A DNA stretch of 26,715 nucleotides from Chara braunii (GCA_003427395.1 BFEA01000687.1:390510-417224); one strand, 5' to 3'; positions 1 through 8,929 are shown, numbered from the stretch's first letter. The notes: generated by a model not told the origin, from the letters alone. Program-made: numbers and translations.

Positions 1-291
1 ATTTTTTTTTGCACAGGCCGACAGCGGCCGACGTGCGCAGGCCGCGCGCGCGCTCGGATCTCGAGGGCGCGCGCCCACCTGCGCGCAAACTCGGCCGCGC
101 GCAAACTCCGCGGCGCGGCCTAGGATACGGGCCGCGGACTCGGATCCTGCGGCCGCGGCCGAGGGTGCCACGTAGCTACTGGGTCCCTTTCGGGTCAAAC
201 TTGCTGGAGAAAAGGTCTTGATATTGCAAGATGGAAAACAAAAAACTCGTAAGTGTATTAACTGCAGACTTAAACCACCAGTACCTCCTGA
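1..291. other. GC-rich left edge, no gene assigned
   Basis: The first ~210 bases are very G+C- and CpG-rich with many GCGC runs, preceded by a short T run at the window edge. Short ORFs cross it but none resembles a known domain. It lies upstream of the first recognisable GT29 exon and is read here as intron or upstream non-coding DNA of that gene. Nothing else can be supported. Confidence 0.4.
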
Positions 292-410
292 AGTGCTCCG
301 CGTTAACGGGCATGGATTTTGGGATGAACGGGCCTGGGCCAGTAGGCCCGATTCAGCCAAGTGGAAACGGCGCGATTTCCACTTTTGGCTGGCCGTTAAC
401 ACGGAGCACT
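292..410. repeat. Foldback inverted repeat (MITE-like)
   Basis: The outer arms 292-309 and 393-410 are reverse complements at 17 of 18 positions (agtgctccg...gttaacgg). Inside is a second stem pairing AAGTGGAAA with TTTCCACTT around a short loop, and a side hairpin CGGGCCT/AGGCCCG. Together they would fold into a branched hairpin of about 120 bp. No transposase is present and a target duplication is not obvious. An 89-codon ORF runs through the hairpin, and this folding makes a protein reading less likely. Confidence 0.6.
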
Positions 411-975
411 TTGAAGATTCGGAAGACATTTCATCTGGTGGCTTAACTCTATTTGATGACGCTTTTGATGATGCAGCTTTTATTTGATTTTGTGTGTACA
501 AGATCCCTTTTGGGCAAACCTTGAGTTTAGTTAATTTAGTACGAAAAAGGATTCACATCAGGTGTTGACAAACTTGAGTCATACACGATGACTTATTGGA
601 TAATGTAACTTCTGTTTTGACTCTGTGTATTCTGTCTGCTCCCCGGCTTGCGCTGGGTTTGGGTGTGAGGTGGCAAAAAAGGATATGTGACTTGCTTGGT
701 GGAAGTTGGTTTGCGGCATGGGGCAAAGTCGTAATATTAATTTATGCAGCAAAGACTTCACCGCATCTCCGCGTTGTGTGGACTGTTCGGCATGATTCCT
801 CTGAGTGTGTGCGTCTGTGTTGTGACTCGCTCTCACTCTCTCATTGCAATGGAGAGGAAGCGGAGAAGAGGGGGGTGAGGGAAGTGGGGAGGGGAGGGAG
901 GGAGAGAAGGAAGGAAGGTTGAATTCGCATCATGGAGGCAGTACGGGAAAATAAGGGACACCGGCTAATGTGCAG
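411..975. other. Non-coding stretch before the first GT29 exon
   Basis: No coding signal is recognised. A purine-rich GA/GGA tract lies near 849-918. The stretch ends in CTAAT followed by TGCAG, a plausible branch point and 3' splice site for the exon at 976. It is therefore read as the end of an intron whose 5' exon lies outside the window. Confidence 0.45.
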
Positions 976-1098
976 TATGTCTACAGGCACCGCCATGTGA
1001 AGCTGTTCCTCTTTGATACAGATTTTACATCCTATGTCTCGTCGAAAGTGAATCTGCTCGCAACAGGAGGGTTCTTTGGAGTGATGATGGCATTACAG
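976..1098 (+). CDS. GT29 sialyltransferase-like gene, internal exon A
   Basis: This is an internal coding exon of 41 codons, phase 0 at its 3' end. It encodes a stretch ending FFGVMMALQ and stops at CAG before a GTATGG donor. Joined to the exon at 4222, it rebuilds sialylmotif S of glycosyltransferase family 29 with the usual spacing: TG, eight residues, then AL, C, V and YGF. Known family members transfer sialic acid or related Kdo-type sugars in the Golgi lumen from CMP-activated donors. The actual donor and acceptor cannot be read from this sequence. The 5' boundary is uncertain: TGCAG before 976 and CTACAG before 987 are both usable acceptors. Sialylmotif L and the N-terminal membrane anchor are expected upstream of the window and were not found here. 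The family assignment rests on exons A, B and C together. Confidence 0.78.
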
Positions 1099-1359
1099 GT
1101 ATGGTTCCTTTCTTCCTTTGCGAGTTGGGGCCTGTCCTCAATTGCAAGACCCCTTTCTCCTCCCTGAAGGACTCTTTCCTTGCCGCTGTCCCTTGCTTAT
1201 GCCCATCAGGTTACCCATCCTGCATTAATGCAGTTTCCCTGCCACATGATCTTTTGTCATCACACTTCAGTCCCTCTGACCCCTTTTATGGTGGAGATCT
1301 CCAGGTTATGTGTAAGCTTTAGTGAAGCTGAGATGGAGTTTCCTCCATGAAACCACCAG

Positions 1360-1578
1360 TTGAACCACAGCCGTCAACAACATCGTTCTACCCACCATGC
1401 CATCGCTCGTCTACCACTCCTCTTCATCGTCGTCCATTCGTTCCTCCTAACCATCATCATCGTCATGGCAATCGTCACCATCATCATCTCCACCACCACC
1501 GTCCGTCGCCATCGTCATCACCATATCGCAGTCGTCACCATCATTACCGTCTTGACCATCCTTTCCATCCTTTCGCTG
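1360..1578. repeat. Imperfect CAN-triplet (CAT/CAC/CGT) tract
   Basis: About 200 bases are dominated by CAT, CAC, TCG and CGT triplets on the + strand. In different frames this gives His-rich and hydrophobic ORFs, and on the other strand an Asp/Gly-rich ORF. All are explained by the triplet composition. It is an interrupted trinucleotide microsatellite inside intron 1. Confidence 0.7.
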
Positions 1579-1589
1579 TATAGAACGGA

Positions 1590-1698
1590 TGGTCATTATC
1601 ATGGTATCTAGACTGAAAGTTGCCCTAAATACAGCTATAATGAGTATTAATGACCATACACATACACTGGCATACAGTCTATTAGGGGGAAGATAGTA
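1590..1698 (-). mobile_element. Degenerate MITE, same family as 26250-26360
   Basis: Compared with the reverse complement of the 26250-26360 element, this stretch shares TAGACTGAAAG, AAATACAGC, and a right-end block of CTATT followed by GGGGGAA. The order and spacing match, apart from an insertion of about 25 bases. Its right end (ATTAGGGGGAAGATAGTA) is a decayed form of that element's terminal inverted repeat. The left terminal repeat is not recognisable. There is no coding capacity. Confidence 0.6.
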
Positions 1699-1726
1699 CC
1701 TCCAAAGCTCCAAACATAGTTTGTTA

Positions 1727-1837
1727 GTCCTTTGGGACATCCATTAGAATCGGAACAATACAGAGACTGGAGATATTAGCAGGGCCCCTGCACAAGGAGT
1801 GACACACATGAATTGAGAAATGGTCCAATTCCTTTTG
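1727..1837 (+). pseudogene. U6 snRNA retropseudogene 1
   Basis: A diverged full-length U6 snRNA copy in sense orientation. It begins GTCCTTTGGGACATCC, continues with GAACAATACAGAGA, has a clear GGCCCCTGC-CAAGGA central block, and ends GAGAAATGGTCCAATT. Several substitutions disrupt the ACAGAGA-to-AGC region, so it is not a functional spliceosomal RNA. An A-rich tail follows (about 1838-1863). Flanking 14-mers 1713-1726 and 1864-1877 match at 12 positions and look like an aged target-site duplication. This is the signature of LINE-mediated retroposition. Confidence 0.85.
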
Positions 1838-2370
1838 GAAAAAGAAAACAAAAAAGTTGAGAAAACAAACTTTGTTAAACCTCTCTTTTGGCAATGAAAA
1901 AAATGTTGGTCAAATTGTGGCTGCTGACATGATTTTTTGCGACTGTTTGCGATCATTCTGATGCAATGATTCATGTCGGGAGCTGAGCTAGTAGGAGGGA
2001 TGATAGGGAGAACACTCAGAGCAGCAATTGAGGGGGAAGCTCCAGAGCAGAGGGATAAGGCTAGTGACAACGAGAGGAATTTGGTCCTTAATGGTCACTA
2101 GACGACCCTCTATCGGCAATGCTCTTCAAGGCAACAGCTGTCCACATTTGGAGAAAGGGAAAGGAAAGTTTGTCGACAGGTTAACGAGGGCAAGAAAAGA
2201 GGACGATTTGTCAAAACAAGCCAGAGGTTCATACAAGTTACTTGATCATTTATGGGTAAAAACTTACTAAAAGTTGCTAAGAACACTCTGCAGTGCTAGT
2301 GAGAAATAGCCATCAGCAATGGTGACATGAGGGTTGATCCATGATTCAAAGAATTGCCCTTCGGTTAAGA

Positions 2371-2506
2371 AGTACTGGGCCTTGCTCCACCACTCTCCAA
2401 ATGTGCAAAATGGGAACAGATCTTCCGCTACAACATGGAAAGATGCAGCGCCATATTTTTTCTTTTCTTTTGTGCACGTGGGAAGTGGCGGAGCAAGGCC
2501 CACTAC
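2371..2506. repeat. Inverted repeat within intron 1
   Basis: Arms 2371-2397 and 2481-2506 are nearly reverse-complementary around the shared core GGGCCTTGCTCC, with a loop of about 83 bases. Transcribed as part of the GT29 pre-mRNA it would form a hairpin. It may be a decayed foldback element. No transposase or target duplication is seen. Confidence 0.6.
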
Positions 2507-3392
2507 TGTCTCGGATAAGTCTGATAGACAAGATAGAAACCTTCACTGACAGAATGTGTGGAAGTCTTTTTCCGGGGATAACACAGCAAATGAAGGACGG
2601 GGGAGCTGAACAAAATGAAGAAGATGCTTGACTGCATGGAAGAGAGAACAGGGGACTACAATCGTACCATGGGCGGTGGGTGGGAAGGACAGCATGGTCA
2701 ATATCTCTGTGTCCTGTCCAGACTCCAGGGACTTGGATTCCTGTTGCCTAAGGGCCAGGCCTCACTTGTGCTATGTCTGTGCTTGAACCGTCACTGCGCT
2801 CGATTCTACATCGTCAAGCATCTTGTTTGCCCATTCCTGGCGTTGCCAGACGTCGGTGGTCAGGGCAATGGCCCAATTCTGAAGGTTTTTTTTTTCCCTC
2901 TCTTTAATCTGAGGGGATTCTCGGCAGCCTCGGCAAATTTGATGCAATGGGTCGATTGTGAAGGTTACGGTTCTGGAATCTGCCTGACCCTGCAGACTGG
3001 AGTTGCCAATTCTCAGTGGTGTCCTCTGGAAAAGTGGACCGTTCGGATCACAATTGGATGGGGGACACTGATGGCTGAAGAGCTTTTTTTTTGTGGTAGG
3101 AGCACACAGACAAGAGGTTCATGCTGACCTAGAAGCAAGCACAGATATAGAAGGAGTGGGGCTTGACCCTCAGCCTGGCCTTTATTTGCTGGTCAGACTT
3201 GCCGTTGAGCATCAGGAGAGACCTCTGCTCCTCGTCACCAGCGGCGCCATCTTGATTGTCTAACGTAGCGTAGCAATTGTTTTGAAAGTGGGCTGGCCTT
3301 GAAGTCACTCTGCTCCCCCTTTTTGGTGCACTGAAGTGCAAAACCAATGGAACCAGTTAGAATGGCTTCTTACAAACAATTCTAAAATGGGC

Positions 3393-3419
3393 TATTTAGT
3401 ATTTAGTATTTAGTATTTA
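3393..3419. repeat. Tandem 7-bp repeat (ATTTAGT)n
   Basis: Three exact copies of ATTTAGT lie at 3394-3414, followed by a partial fourth. A minor AT-rich minisatellite in intron 1. Confidence 0.8.
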
Positions 3420-4221
3420 CCACTATTAAATAGTATTAATTATATTTCTTATCATTGACAACAAAATCAAAGTGGAATCAATAGCCATGGAAGCTATGTG
3501 GGAGGCATATTAAAGCACCAGTAGATGGCTACCTGGGCCGCAGGCCTGACACCTTGAATTCCGGAGGTGCGAAACGAACGACCTCCGATCCAATATATCA
3601 ACGGCAGGCCCAGTGTTTGACGTTTCGGCCTCGTTTTCTTGTGGCGACAAGTTTTGGACTGCGAGGATGGGGCCGTGTGCTAGCGGTTTAAGGGTATCCA
3701 GTTGGCGCACATTAGGTATGAGGTAGGTGCACACAGTTGATGCACAGTGGGAGGCATCGTGTCATGGGATGGTGGTGTGTCGCTCTGGTGGTGGGAACAC
3801 AAGACTGTGATATGGAAAATGAGCGCACAATCTCTATCTTATGGAGAGAAGTTTCTCTTCATTCTGTGACATCATTGGCTTGAGTTCAATAGACAAGCAT
3901 ATGAAGAACTAACTCACAACACACTATGTCATGGAGGGATGGTTGAAAGGAATACAAAAGCCTGATACTAACACAGACACATTATTGTGTAGAAATGACC
4001 AACTTCTAATGGTTCAAATGGTCCATCTGCAAACTGACATCAGGACTCGTCTGAGCGCCTATGGCAGTTTAAATATGGTCTACAGTGTCATAGGTGTGAC
4101 TGCACTTATAGGGCTGGAATTTGCTCATGGCTTCAGAAGTTCAGAGTCTTCAGACTAAATGTTCAATACGGTTGCTTGCGAAATCGTCTGATGATGTGAG
4201 TGGTTTGGCTGTCTGTACCAG

Positions 4222-4356
4222 AAATGTGCCCGGGTTGACTTGTATGGTTTCTACAGTCGATGGTACACTGTTCCACATCATTATTTCAATCACGAAGTTC
4301 CTCGCTCAGGGAAGCGAAGCGTACATGACTATGATCTGGAGGCCACCAAGCTCAAG
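4222..4356 (+). CDS. GT29 sialyltransferase-like gene, internal exon B
   Basis: A 45-codon exon, phase 0 at both ends, between ACCAG and a GTATGT donor. It completes sialylmotif S (KCARVDLYGF after exon A's MMALQ). It then carries motif III as PHHYFN, matching the family's H-Y-aromatic pattern, and motif VS as HDYDLE, matching H-x4-E. In GT29 enzymes the motif VS His and Glu help bind substrate and the motif III/VS region supplies the catalytic base. Both motif VS residues are kept here, and there is no stop or frameshift. The order S, III, VS and the close spacing match known enzymes. The 3.1-3.4 kb introns on either side explain why no long ORF marks the gene. Specificity (sialic acid, Kdo or another nonulosonic sugar) cannot be told from this part. 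Confidence 0.85.
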
Positions 4357-5280
4357 GTATGTGCTACAGAGCCAAGCAGGCTCACAACCTCCTTTGTTAT
4401 GTGTTCTGGAAACCCAATGTGCTGTCTTACCAATCCATTCTGTGCATTGTCGTCGACAGCACTGCTAGAATCATCCGGAGTGGAACTTGGTGAAGTTGTG
4501 ACCCACAGGCCACAAGCGCAAAAGCATCTTGTCCTTGCTACGGTACCACGATTACTGTTGCTGTGGTTTATCGTACTGTTGCTGTGGGTGTTGCTATTGG
4601 TGTTTTCTTTCTTGCAGTTGTGGTCAAGGAAGTGTTGTTTGTGATGGTTGTGTATGCTGCTTCTGCTGCCGCTATTGTTGTTGGAGTCTCCTCCTCCTCC
4701 TCCTCCTCCTCCTCTTAACTCCTGTTCTCTCTCTTTGGTTTCATGCTCATTTACCAGCCAAAGCTGCACAGCTTCCTTCACAAGTACTATGCCCCAAGTT
4801 CATTGTATTGCTCTTATTTGGACGGGATCTTGGTGCATTGTGCTCTCTGCTTGGTACTTGACTATCTGGACTACTTCGTGATTTTGCAACTTGAATTTCT
4901 GTCTATCATTCTCGCTCATATTCCTTGCACCGTGTTCGTCCCCTTGCTTCTCCTCTCGTTTCTCATCCATTCCCCTCTGCTCCTTGTTCTTTCCCTTCCT
5001 CCGTTTCCTCTTATCCGCAACTTGTTTTCATTGCTTCAGCCTTGTTCCACTTTTTTACATGGCTTTCCTTCACCATTTGCTTCCAAATCCCCCTTTTGTC
5101 CCTGCCATCTTCTTCTCCATGACCTTTTTGTTTAATACAAGAATCGTCAGCTGGATGTGCACATACAGTCATCCGTTCGACTTGAGGATTTTTTATGTTT
5201 CCTTTTTTCATAACTAGCAAGGCTCGTTCTATTTAGCGGCTAGTCTTTGCCGCACCCAGCATGCTCATAAGTGCACAGAG

Positions 5281-5297
5281 AGAGAGAGGGGGAGGGG

Positions 5298-5338
<41 letters not shown>
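5281..5338. repeat. (GA)n microsatellite 1
   Basis: A GA dinucleotide run (pure from about 5303 to 5338) preceded by GGGGGA-type interruptions, inside intron 2. Confidence 0.95.
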
Positions 5339-5340
<2 letters not shown>

Positions 5341-6081
5341 CTGATGCAGCAGACTTCCATATACCATGCCTGGGTCTATATACAGACCCCATCCCATACC
5401 AAGGACACCACCAAAGGCAATAGGAGGGCTCAGAAGGGGTCAGACAGCAAGTGGCAGAGGCTTAAACTGCCAGTTCATTGCCCAGGCAAACGTGAGAATT
5501 GATATTGACTCTATTTATGGAGGCAATTTGAAAATTTAGGGGGCTCGGTGCTATGGGACCACAATGGGTAGTGGTGTCAGCCAAAAAAGAACAAAAAGTG
5601 CGCCACTGGCGGTTTGGCAAAGCTTGGTGCGCCGTAAGAGTTTGCCACGGCAAAAGAACGGTTGGATGTACTGGTCCGTTAAGAGCACCATAGGCAATTC
5701 TTTTTGCCTGACACAGGACGCGTTGCAGCTTTCGGCTGAATGTGTGGCTGGAGGTAGAACGCGGTACATGGAAGAAACTGCATTCTACCTGCGTTCTATC
5801 GCCAGTTCTGCGCAACAGAACGCGGCCCAGCAGACTGTGTGGAGGCCTGTTTGGGAGGGGTTCTGGGCGGGCAGGGATGTGGAGGGAGTAGTTGGGTACG
5901 CTCTCCTGCAATTCTTTCTTTCATTAAAAAACACAAAACGAGGGAGTCTGAAGTGCAGGGGATGGGCTGCGGTTTTGCACAGCTCCCTGGCCAGTTCCGC
6001 AGGTTTGGGCGCTGGCGGCCCAGCGGCAGGGGTACTGGGGTGGCTGGTGGAAACAGCCATAAAGGGGACGCCCACCCACCT

Positions 6082-6083
<2 letters not shown>

Positions 6084-6141
<58 letters not shown>
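6084..6141. repeat. (GA)n microsatellite 2
   Basis: About 29 uninterrupted GA units. They create spurious Arg-Glu ORFs on the + strand and Ser-Leu ORFs on the other strand. Confidence 0.95.
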
Positions 6142-6143
<2 letters not shown>

Positions 6144-6271
6144 GGTTGTTACTGTACGGTGCCATGTGGCAGCGCGGAGGTAGCGGCTGTGAGGAGAGAG
6201 AGAGGGAGAGAGAGAGGTCACGATCACGACTGGAGGGTGCCACATGGCAGCGCGGCCCTGGGCGCGCGTGC

Positions 6272-6273
<2 letters not shown>

Positions 6274-6312
<39 letters not shown>
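6274..6312. repeat. (GA)n microsatellite 3
   Basis: About 19 GA units, followed by a poly-G-rich stretch (6318-6356). The 75 or so bases before microsatellites 2 and 3 differ, so this is probably not a duplication of the whole block, although short GA patches (6195-6216) lie between them. Confidence 0.9.
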
Positions 6313-6314
<2 letters not shown>

Positions 6315-7003
6315 GTCGGGGGAAGGGGGGGGGGGTGTATGGGGAAAGGGGGGGAGTCGAGGTGGTGTTCGGGGGACCATTTCCCTTTTTTTTTTAGGTT
6401 TAAGTGCACGGGGGTGTGGCGCTGGGCGTAGGCACCCCCATGCGCCCAACTCGTTTTACCGGAACGCCGGAGGACCCCGTTCTACTGTAGAATGGGATAG
6501 AACGGCTGTTCTACCAGTTATACGCTGACACTCAGGCTTTTGGGGGCCGGGGCCAGCTTTGATTCCATTCAAGTCGTGGTGGATGGCTTGGCTCGTTGGA
6601 TAAATTTGCCTGTCAAATGTGCTGGTGGTTTAAACATTCGCTGCACAGCGTGGGGGTGTTACAGACTCGAGATGAATGATACTTCTGGTGGCCTTCGTGG
6701 GGTGAAGAGGTCTGTGCCTATCCTGGTTCAGTACGCCGGCAGTTAATCCCTCTCCAATGGACAAGGCAAAAAATGCTGCTCTGCCAAAGTGATCTTGGTG
6801 CTTATATGAGGGACGCTGGACCTGAGTTCCAGCCCATGCTACTCCTCACTGATGGATTGGAGCCTTAACAGGAATAGGCAGACCTACTACACTGGGGCCA
6901 CCCCAGTCCAGTAGGCCTGCTCAAACAACAGGCAAGCATCCCTCAATGCACACTAGATTCTCAGTCGGATCTGTGAGTTTGACACTGCTCTGATAACAGC
7001 CTA

Positions 7004-7111
7004 ACCCGTCTTCACCCGAATATAATGCCCACTCATTATAGCAGCATTTGGTACAACTTTGGGTCTAGATACAGAGAAAATGACTGTATGTTCTGTTCGA
7101 GTGAAGACGGT
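7004..7111. repeat. Short inverted repeat in intron 2
   Basis: Arms 7004-7020 and 7096-7111 pair at about 14 of 16 positions (core GTCTTCAC/GTGAAGAC) with a loop of about 75 bases. A possible small foldback element remnant with no coding content. Confidence 0.5.
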
Positions 7112-7342
7112 AGGGATGAATCCTGAGACAGGGGCCTGTTGACAGACCTTAGGCGAGCCTTGATGATCCAACTCTGATGCATGAATAGCTCTTGCTCCAA
7201 AAGACGTTATTTCGGGATGCTGGACCTGTCTTCCACCAGAGGCAGCTCCACACCTATAGACTTCAGCCATCCTATCACTGGCAGACTGCGCTTCAGAAAG
7301 CTGCTCATATCATCCACCTTCTGAAGTCTGGCTGCCCTTAGC

Positions 7343-7453
7343 TTTTTTTTTTTTTTTTTTTGGACGATATCTCCATTTTGCATTTCATCATTGAACAAGG
7401 GTGATGCTAATCTTCTCTGTATTGTTCCAATTCTAGCAGATGTCTTGAAGGAC
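7343..7453 (-). pseudogene. U6 snRNA retropseudogene 2 (antisense)
   Basis: On the minus strand, 7453 down to about 7362 reads as a U6 copy: GTCCTTCAAGACATC, then GGAACAATACAGAGAAGATTAGCA with the ACAGAGA and AGC elements intact, then diverged sequence ending near TCGTCCA. A poly-A tail follows, seen as the T run 7343-7361 on the + strand. The decayed 3' half argues against function. Flanks 7330-7343 and 7458-7471 match at about 10 of 14 positions, a weak trace of a target duplication. It lies inside intron 2, opposite to the gene. Confidence 0.85.
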
Positions 7454-7485
7454 AACCGTCCGCCCCTAACTGAGTATTGTTTTCC

Positions 7486-7490
<5 letters not shown>

Positions 7491-7517
<27 letters not shown>
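7491..7517. repeat. Poly-A run
   Basis: A pure A tract of about 27 bases followed by A-rich sequence to about 7580. It may be the tail of an unidentified sense-strand retroposon. No body can be recognised upstream because the U6 pseudogene lies in the opposite orientation. Confidence 0.7.
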
Positions 7518-7518
<1 letters not shown>

Positions 7519-7751
7519 GAAAAATTTTCAAAAAGAAAAAAAAAGCATCTGGATGAAAGACGGGGGGAAAAAAGAAGAAGAAAAAAGAGAGACAGTGGCA
7601 CCAGATTGTCATTCTCCTTTTCTATATTTTAATATGTTTCCCTTTGTGCGTTCACCAGAGCGTATGTGTCTTTGAAACTGCCCATTTTTCATGATTACTA
7701 TCCACCTCAGCTCGGTTTACGTATGGAATTATTGTTTGGAACAATTTGCAG

Positions 7752-8111
7752 GCACTTGCGCGAGAAGGGCTCATCAACCTGATGCAGCCATGTGCAGGTG
7801 GGTGTGTCGCAGAGAGCGGAATAGAGTGCACAGACTGTCCGCCGGGAAGCACCTGTGCATGTGGCAAACACTTAGCTGTCCCTACTGCTCTGGAGGGATT
7901 CTGCCACGCGCGCAAAAATTACACTTGTTTTTACCGATGCTCAGCTGTCACATGCACAGGCGGTCCCGATGCAAGCAGATGCCCGCTTGAGTTCGATCCA
8001 ATTGCTCTGGGAGTTCCGTGTGCGACTGAAGAAGACTTGCCGCACAACTGGAAGCAGCAATTGCCAAACTGGGCATTGCCTGCCAACGGACGACAGCGGA
8101 CCGGGATCTAG
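7752..8111 (+). CDS. GT29 sialyltransferase-like gene, terminal exon C with Cys-rich tail
   Basis: This exon follows TTTGCAG in phase 0 and runs 119 codons to TAG at 8109-8111. Its first residues (ALAREGLINLM) fit the short helix and strand that close GT29 domains just after motif VS. Most members end soon after, but here about 105 further residues follow with 12 cysteines, including CTDCPPGSTCAC and paired C-x3-C and C-x4-C steps, and one N-glycosylation sequon (NYT). An even cysteine number and a sequon suit a disulfide-bonded module in the Golgi lumen. The tail's function is not recognised. The last residues (NGRQRTGI) fall inside a tandem repeat that continues past the stop. A GT at 7796 could be a donor and would skip the tail, but the frame stays open and protein-like, so reading through is preferred. 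Confidence 0.75.
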   Translation, partial: ALAREGLINLMQPCAGGCVAESGIECTDCPPGSTCACGKHLAVPTALEGFCHARKNYTCFYRCSAVTCTGGPDASRCPLEFDPIALGVPCATEEDLPHNWKQQLPNWALPANGRQRTGI

Positions 8112-8275
8112 GAGGGATGTTGTGAGCAGTTCGCCTTGAGGACTGGTGTCGAATTATAACTTGATCTAGCCGGGATCTAGTAGACTCGAGGATTGGCAGT
8201 AGCCTGGCAACGGACGACAGCGGATCGGGATCTAGCCGGGATGTACCGGACTCGAGGACTGGTCGAATTATAACC
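8080..8275. repeat. Imperfect tandem repeat over the GT29 stop codon and 3' UTR
   Basis: The block CAACGGACGACAGCGGA followed by CGGGATCTAG occurs at about 8084 and again at about 8207. Shorter shared pieces (GATCTAGCCGGGAT, ACTCGAGGA, GTCGAATTATAAC) are shuffled between them. The stop codon of the GT29-like gene is the TAG in the first copy. The repeat lies in the probable 3' UTR. Confidence 0.7.
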
Positions 8276-8732
8276 CGTTGACATTGATTGGATCACTGCT
8301 GGCCATTGATACAGCCTTGTCTTAGGGTACAGCAGTACAGCGATCAGCAGTTGCCAGCAACAAAGTTTTTCCTGCGGGACGAAAGAGCTTTTCAATCTCG
8401 TCATAGTTGTACGAATGGTGGTCAAAATTAAGTGAGCACAGCTTCCAACAAGCTCTGCCAATGACATGCGCCCATCATTTGTTGGCGGATAGCAGGCTGT
8501 GTCAACAGGACAGCAATGTAGTAGGGAGTCTAGGGACAATGTCATGTAGTGGGGACAATGTCAGTAGCAGGCAGGTTAAGTTGGGGGCTAGAAGCGGAAA
8601 TTCCGTGGCTAGTCTGATCAAGCGCGGGCTTATTGGTCTTAAGAATGGCAATTGCCACTGGAACAGGAACGTGTGACTGACTCCTCGGGAGGCTTTGAGA
8701 TGAAGGCATAGATGAGAGTCTCGTGACAAACC
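8276..8732. other. Unassigned stretch downstream of the GT29-like gene
   Basis: No gene, RNA or repeat family is recognised. It may include the rest of the 3' UTR. No convincing AATAAA signal is seen close to the stop codon. Confidence 0.4.
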
Positions 8733-8800
8733 AACGAGGCTATCTCAGTCCGTACACCCATGAACTGTGGAAATACAGACCTGAGTTCGAACTTCGAATC
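8733..8800 (+). mobile_element. tRNA-derived SINE head, degenerate copy
   Basis: Related to the copy at 8930. It has a degraded A box (GGCTATCTCAGTCCGTA) and an identical 20-base stretch, AATACAGACCTGAGTTCGAA, covering the B box. The sequence after the B box differs from the other copy, so this is a partial or older insertion. It cannot fold as a normal tRNA. Confidence 0.6.
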
Positions 8801-8929
8801 TAATAGATGCAACGTCATGAAGAGAATAAAATGGTTCTGGTTGATGCATACAATGAAGGATAAAGATGCATGCAATGAAAGATCAATCTCAGAAAGGGAA
8901 AGAGATCTTTTTGGTGGCCAGAATGAAGA

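Larger units (their letters stand above)
1099..4221 (+). other. Intron 1 of the GT29-like gene (3.1 kb)
   Basis: The intron starts GTATGG after exon A and ends ACCAG before exon B, phase 0 on both sides. It has accumulated mobile and simple repeats: a CAN-triplet tract, a MITE relative, a U6 retropseudogene, an inverted repeat at 2371-2506 and a 7-bp tandem repeat near 3393. ORFs inside it, including a 170-codon one at 2615-3127, show no known domain and are probably chance. No other gene is supported. Confidence 0.7.
4357..7751 (+). other. Intron 2 of the GT29-like gene (3.4 kb)
   Basis: The intron runs from GTATGT after exon B to TTTGCAG before exon C, phase 0 on both sides. It contains a (CTC)n tract (4687-4714), pyrimidine-rich DNA to about 5200, three (GA)n microsatellites, a G-rich stretch near 6320-6360, an inverted repeat at 7004-7111, an antisense U6 retropseudogene and a pure A run at 7491-7517. 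The long Arg/Glu and Ser/Leu ORFs at 5564-6449 come from the GA repeats and are not genes. Confidence 0.7.

Noticed and set aside
1347-1740. His-rich, hydrophobic and Asp/Gly-rich ORFs
   Set aside because: All arise from the CAN-triplet tract read in different frames.
2615-3127. 170-codon + strand ORF
   Set aside because: No domain, in a region with other overlapping ORFs, inside intron 1 of the GT29-like gene; probably chance.
3510-3734. 74-codon minus-strand ORF containing SPQENEAETSNTGPAVDILD
   Set aside because: It looks protein-like and may be a transposon relic, but no family can be named and no neighbouring coding segment supports it.
4758-5135. Strong polypyrimidine tract and ACCAG at 4757, followed by an open frame in the right phase to follow exon B
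   Set aside because: The downstream peptide (PKLHSFLHKYY...) becomes hydrophobic and low-complexity and does not resemble the end of GT29 proteins. The exon at 7752 does, in the same phase. At best a cryptic acceptor.
5564-6449. Long ORFs on both strands (277 and 217 codons)
   Set aside because: Much of their length comes from GA repeats (Arg-Glu or Ser-Leu runs) and there is no recognisable domain in the remainder.
5750-6520. Possible large foldback element: repeated GTAGAAC/GTTCTA words near 5757-5825 and 6478-6515
   Set aside because: Only about 10 bases at the ends pair clearly; arms do not align over a useful length.
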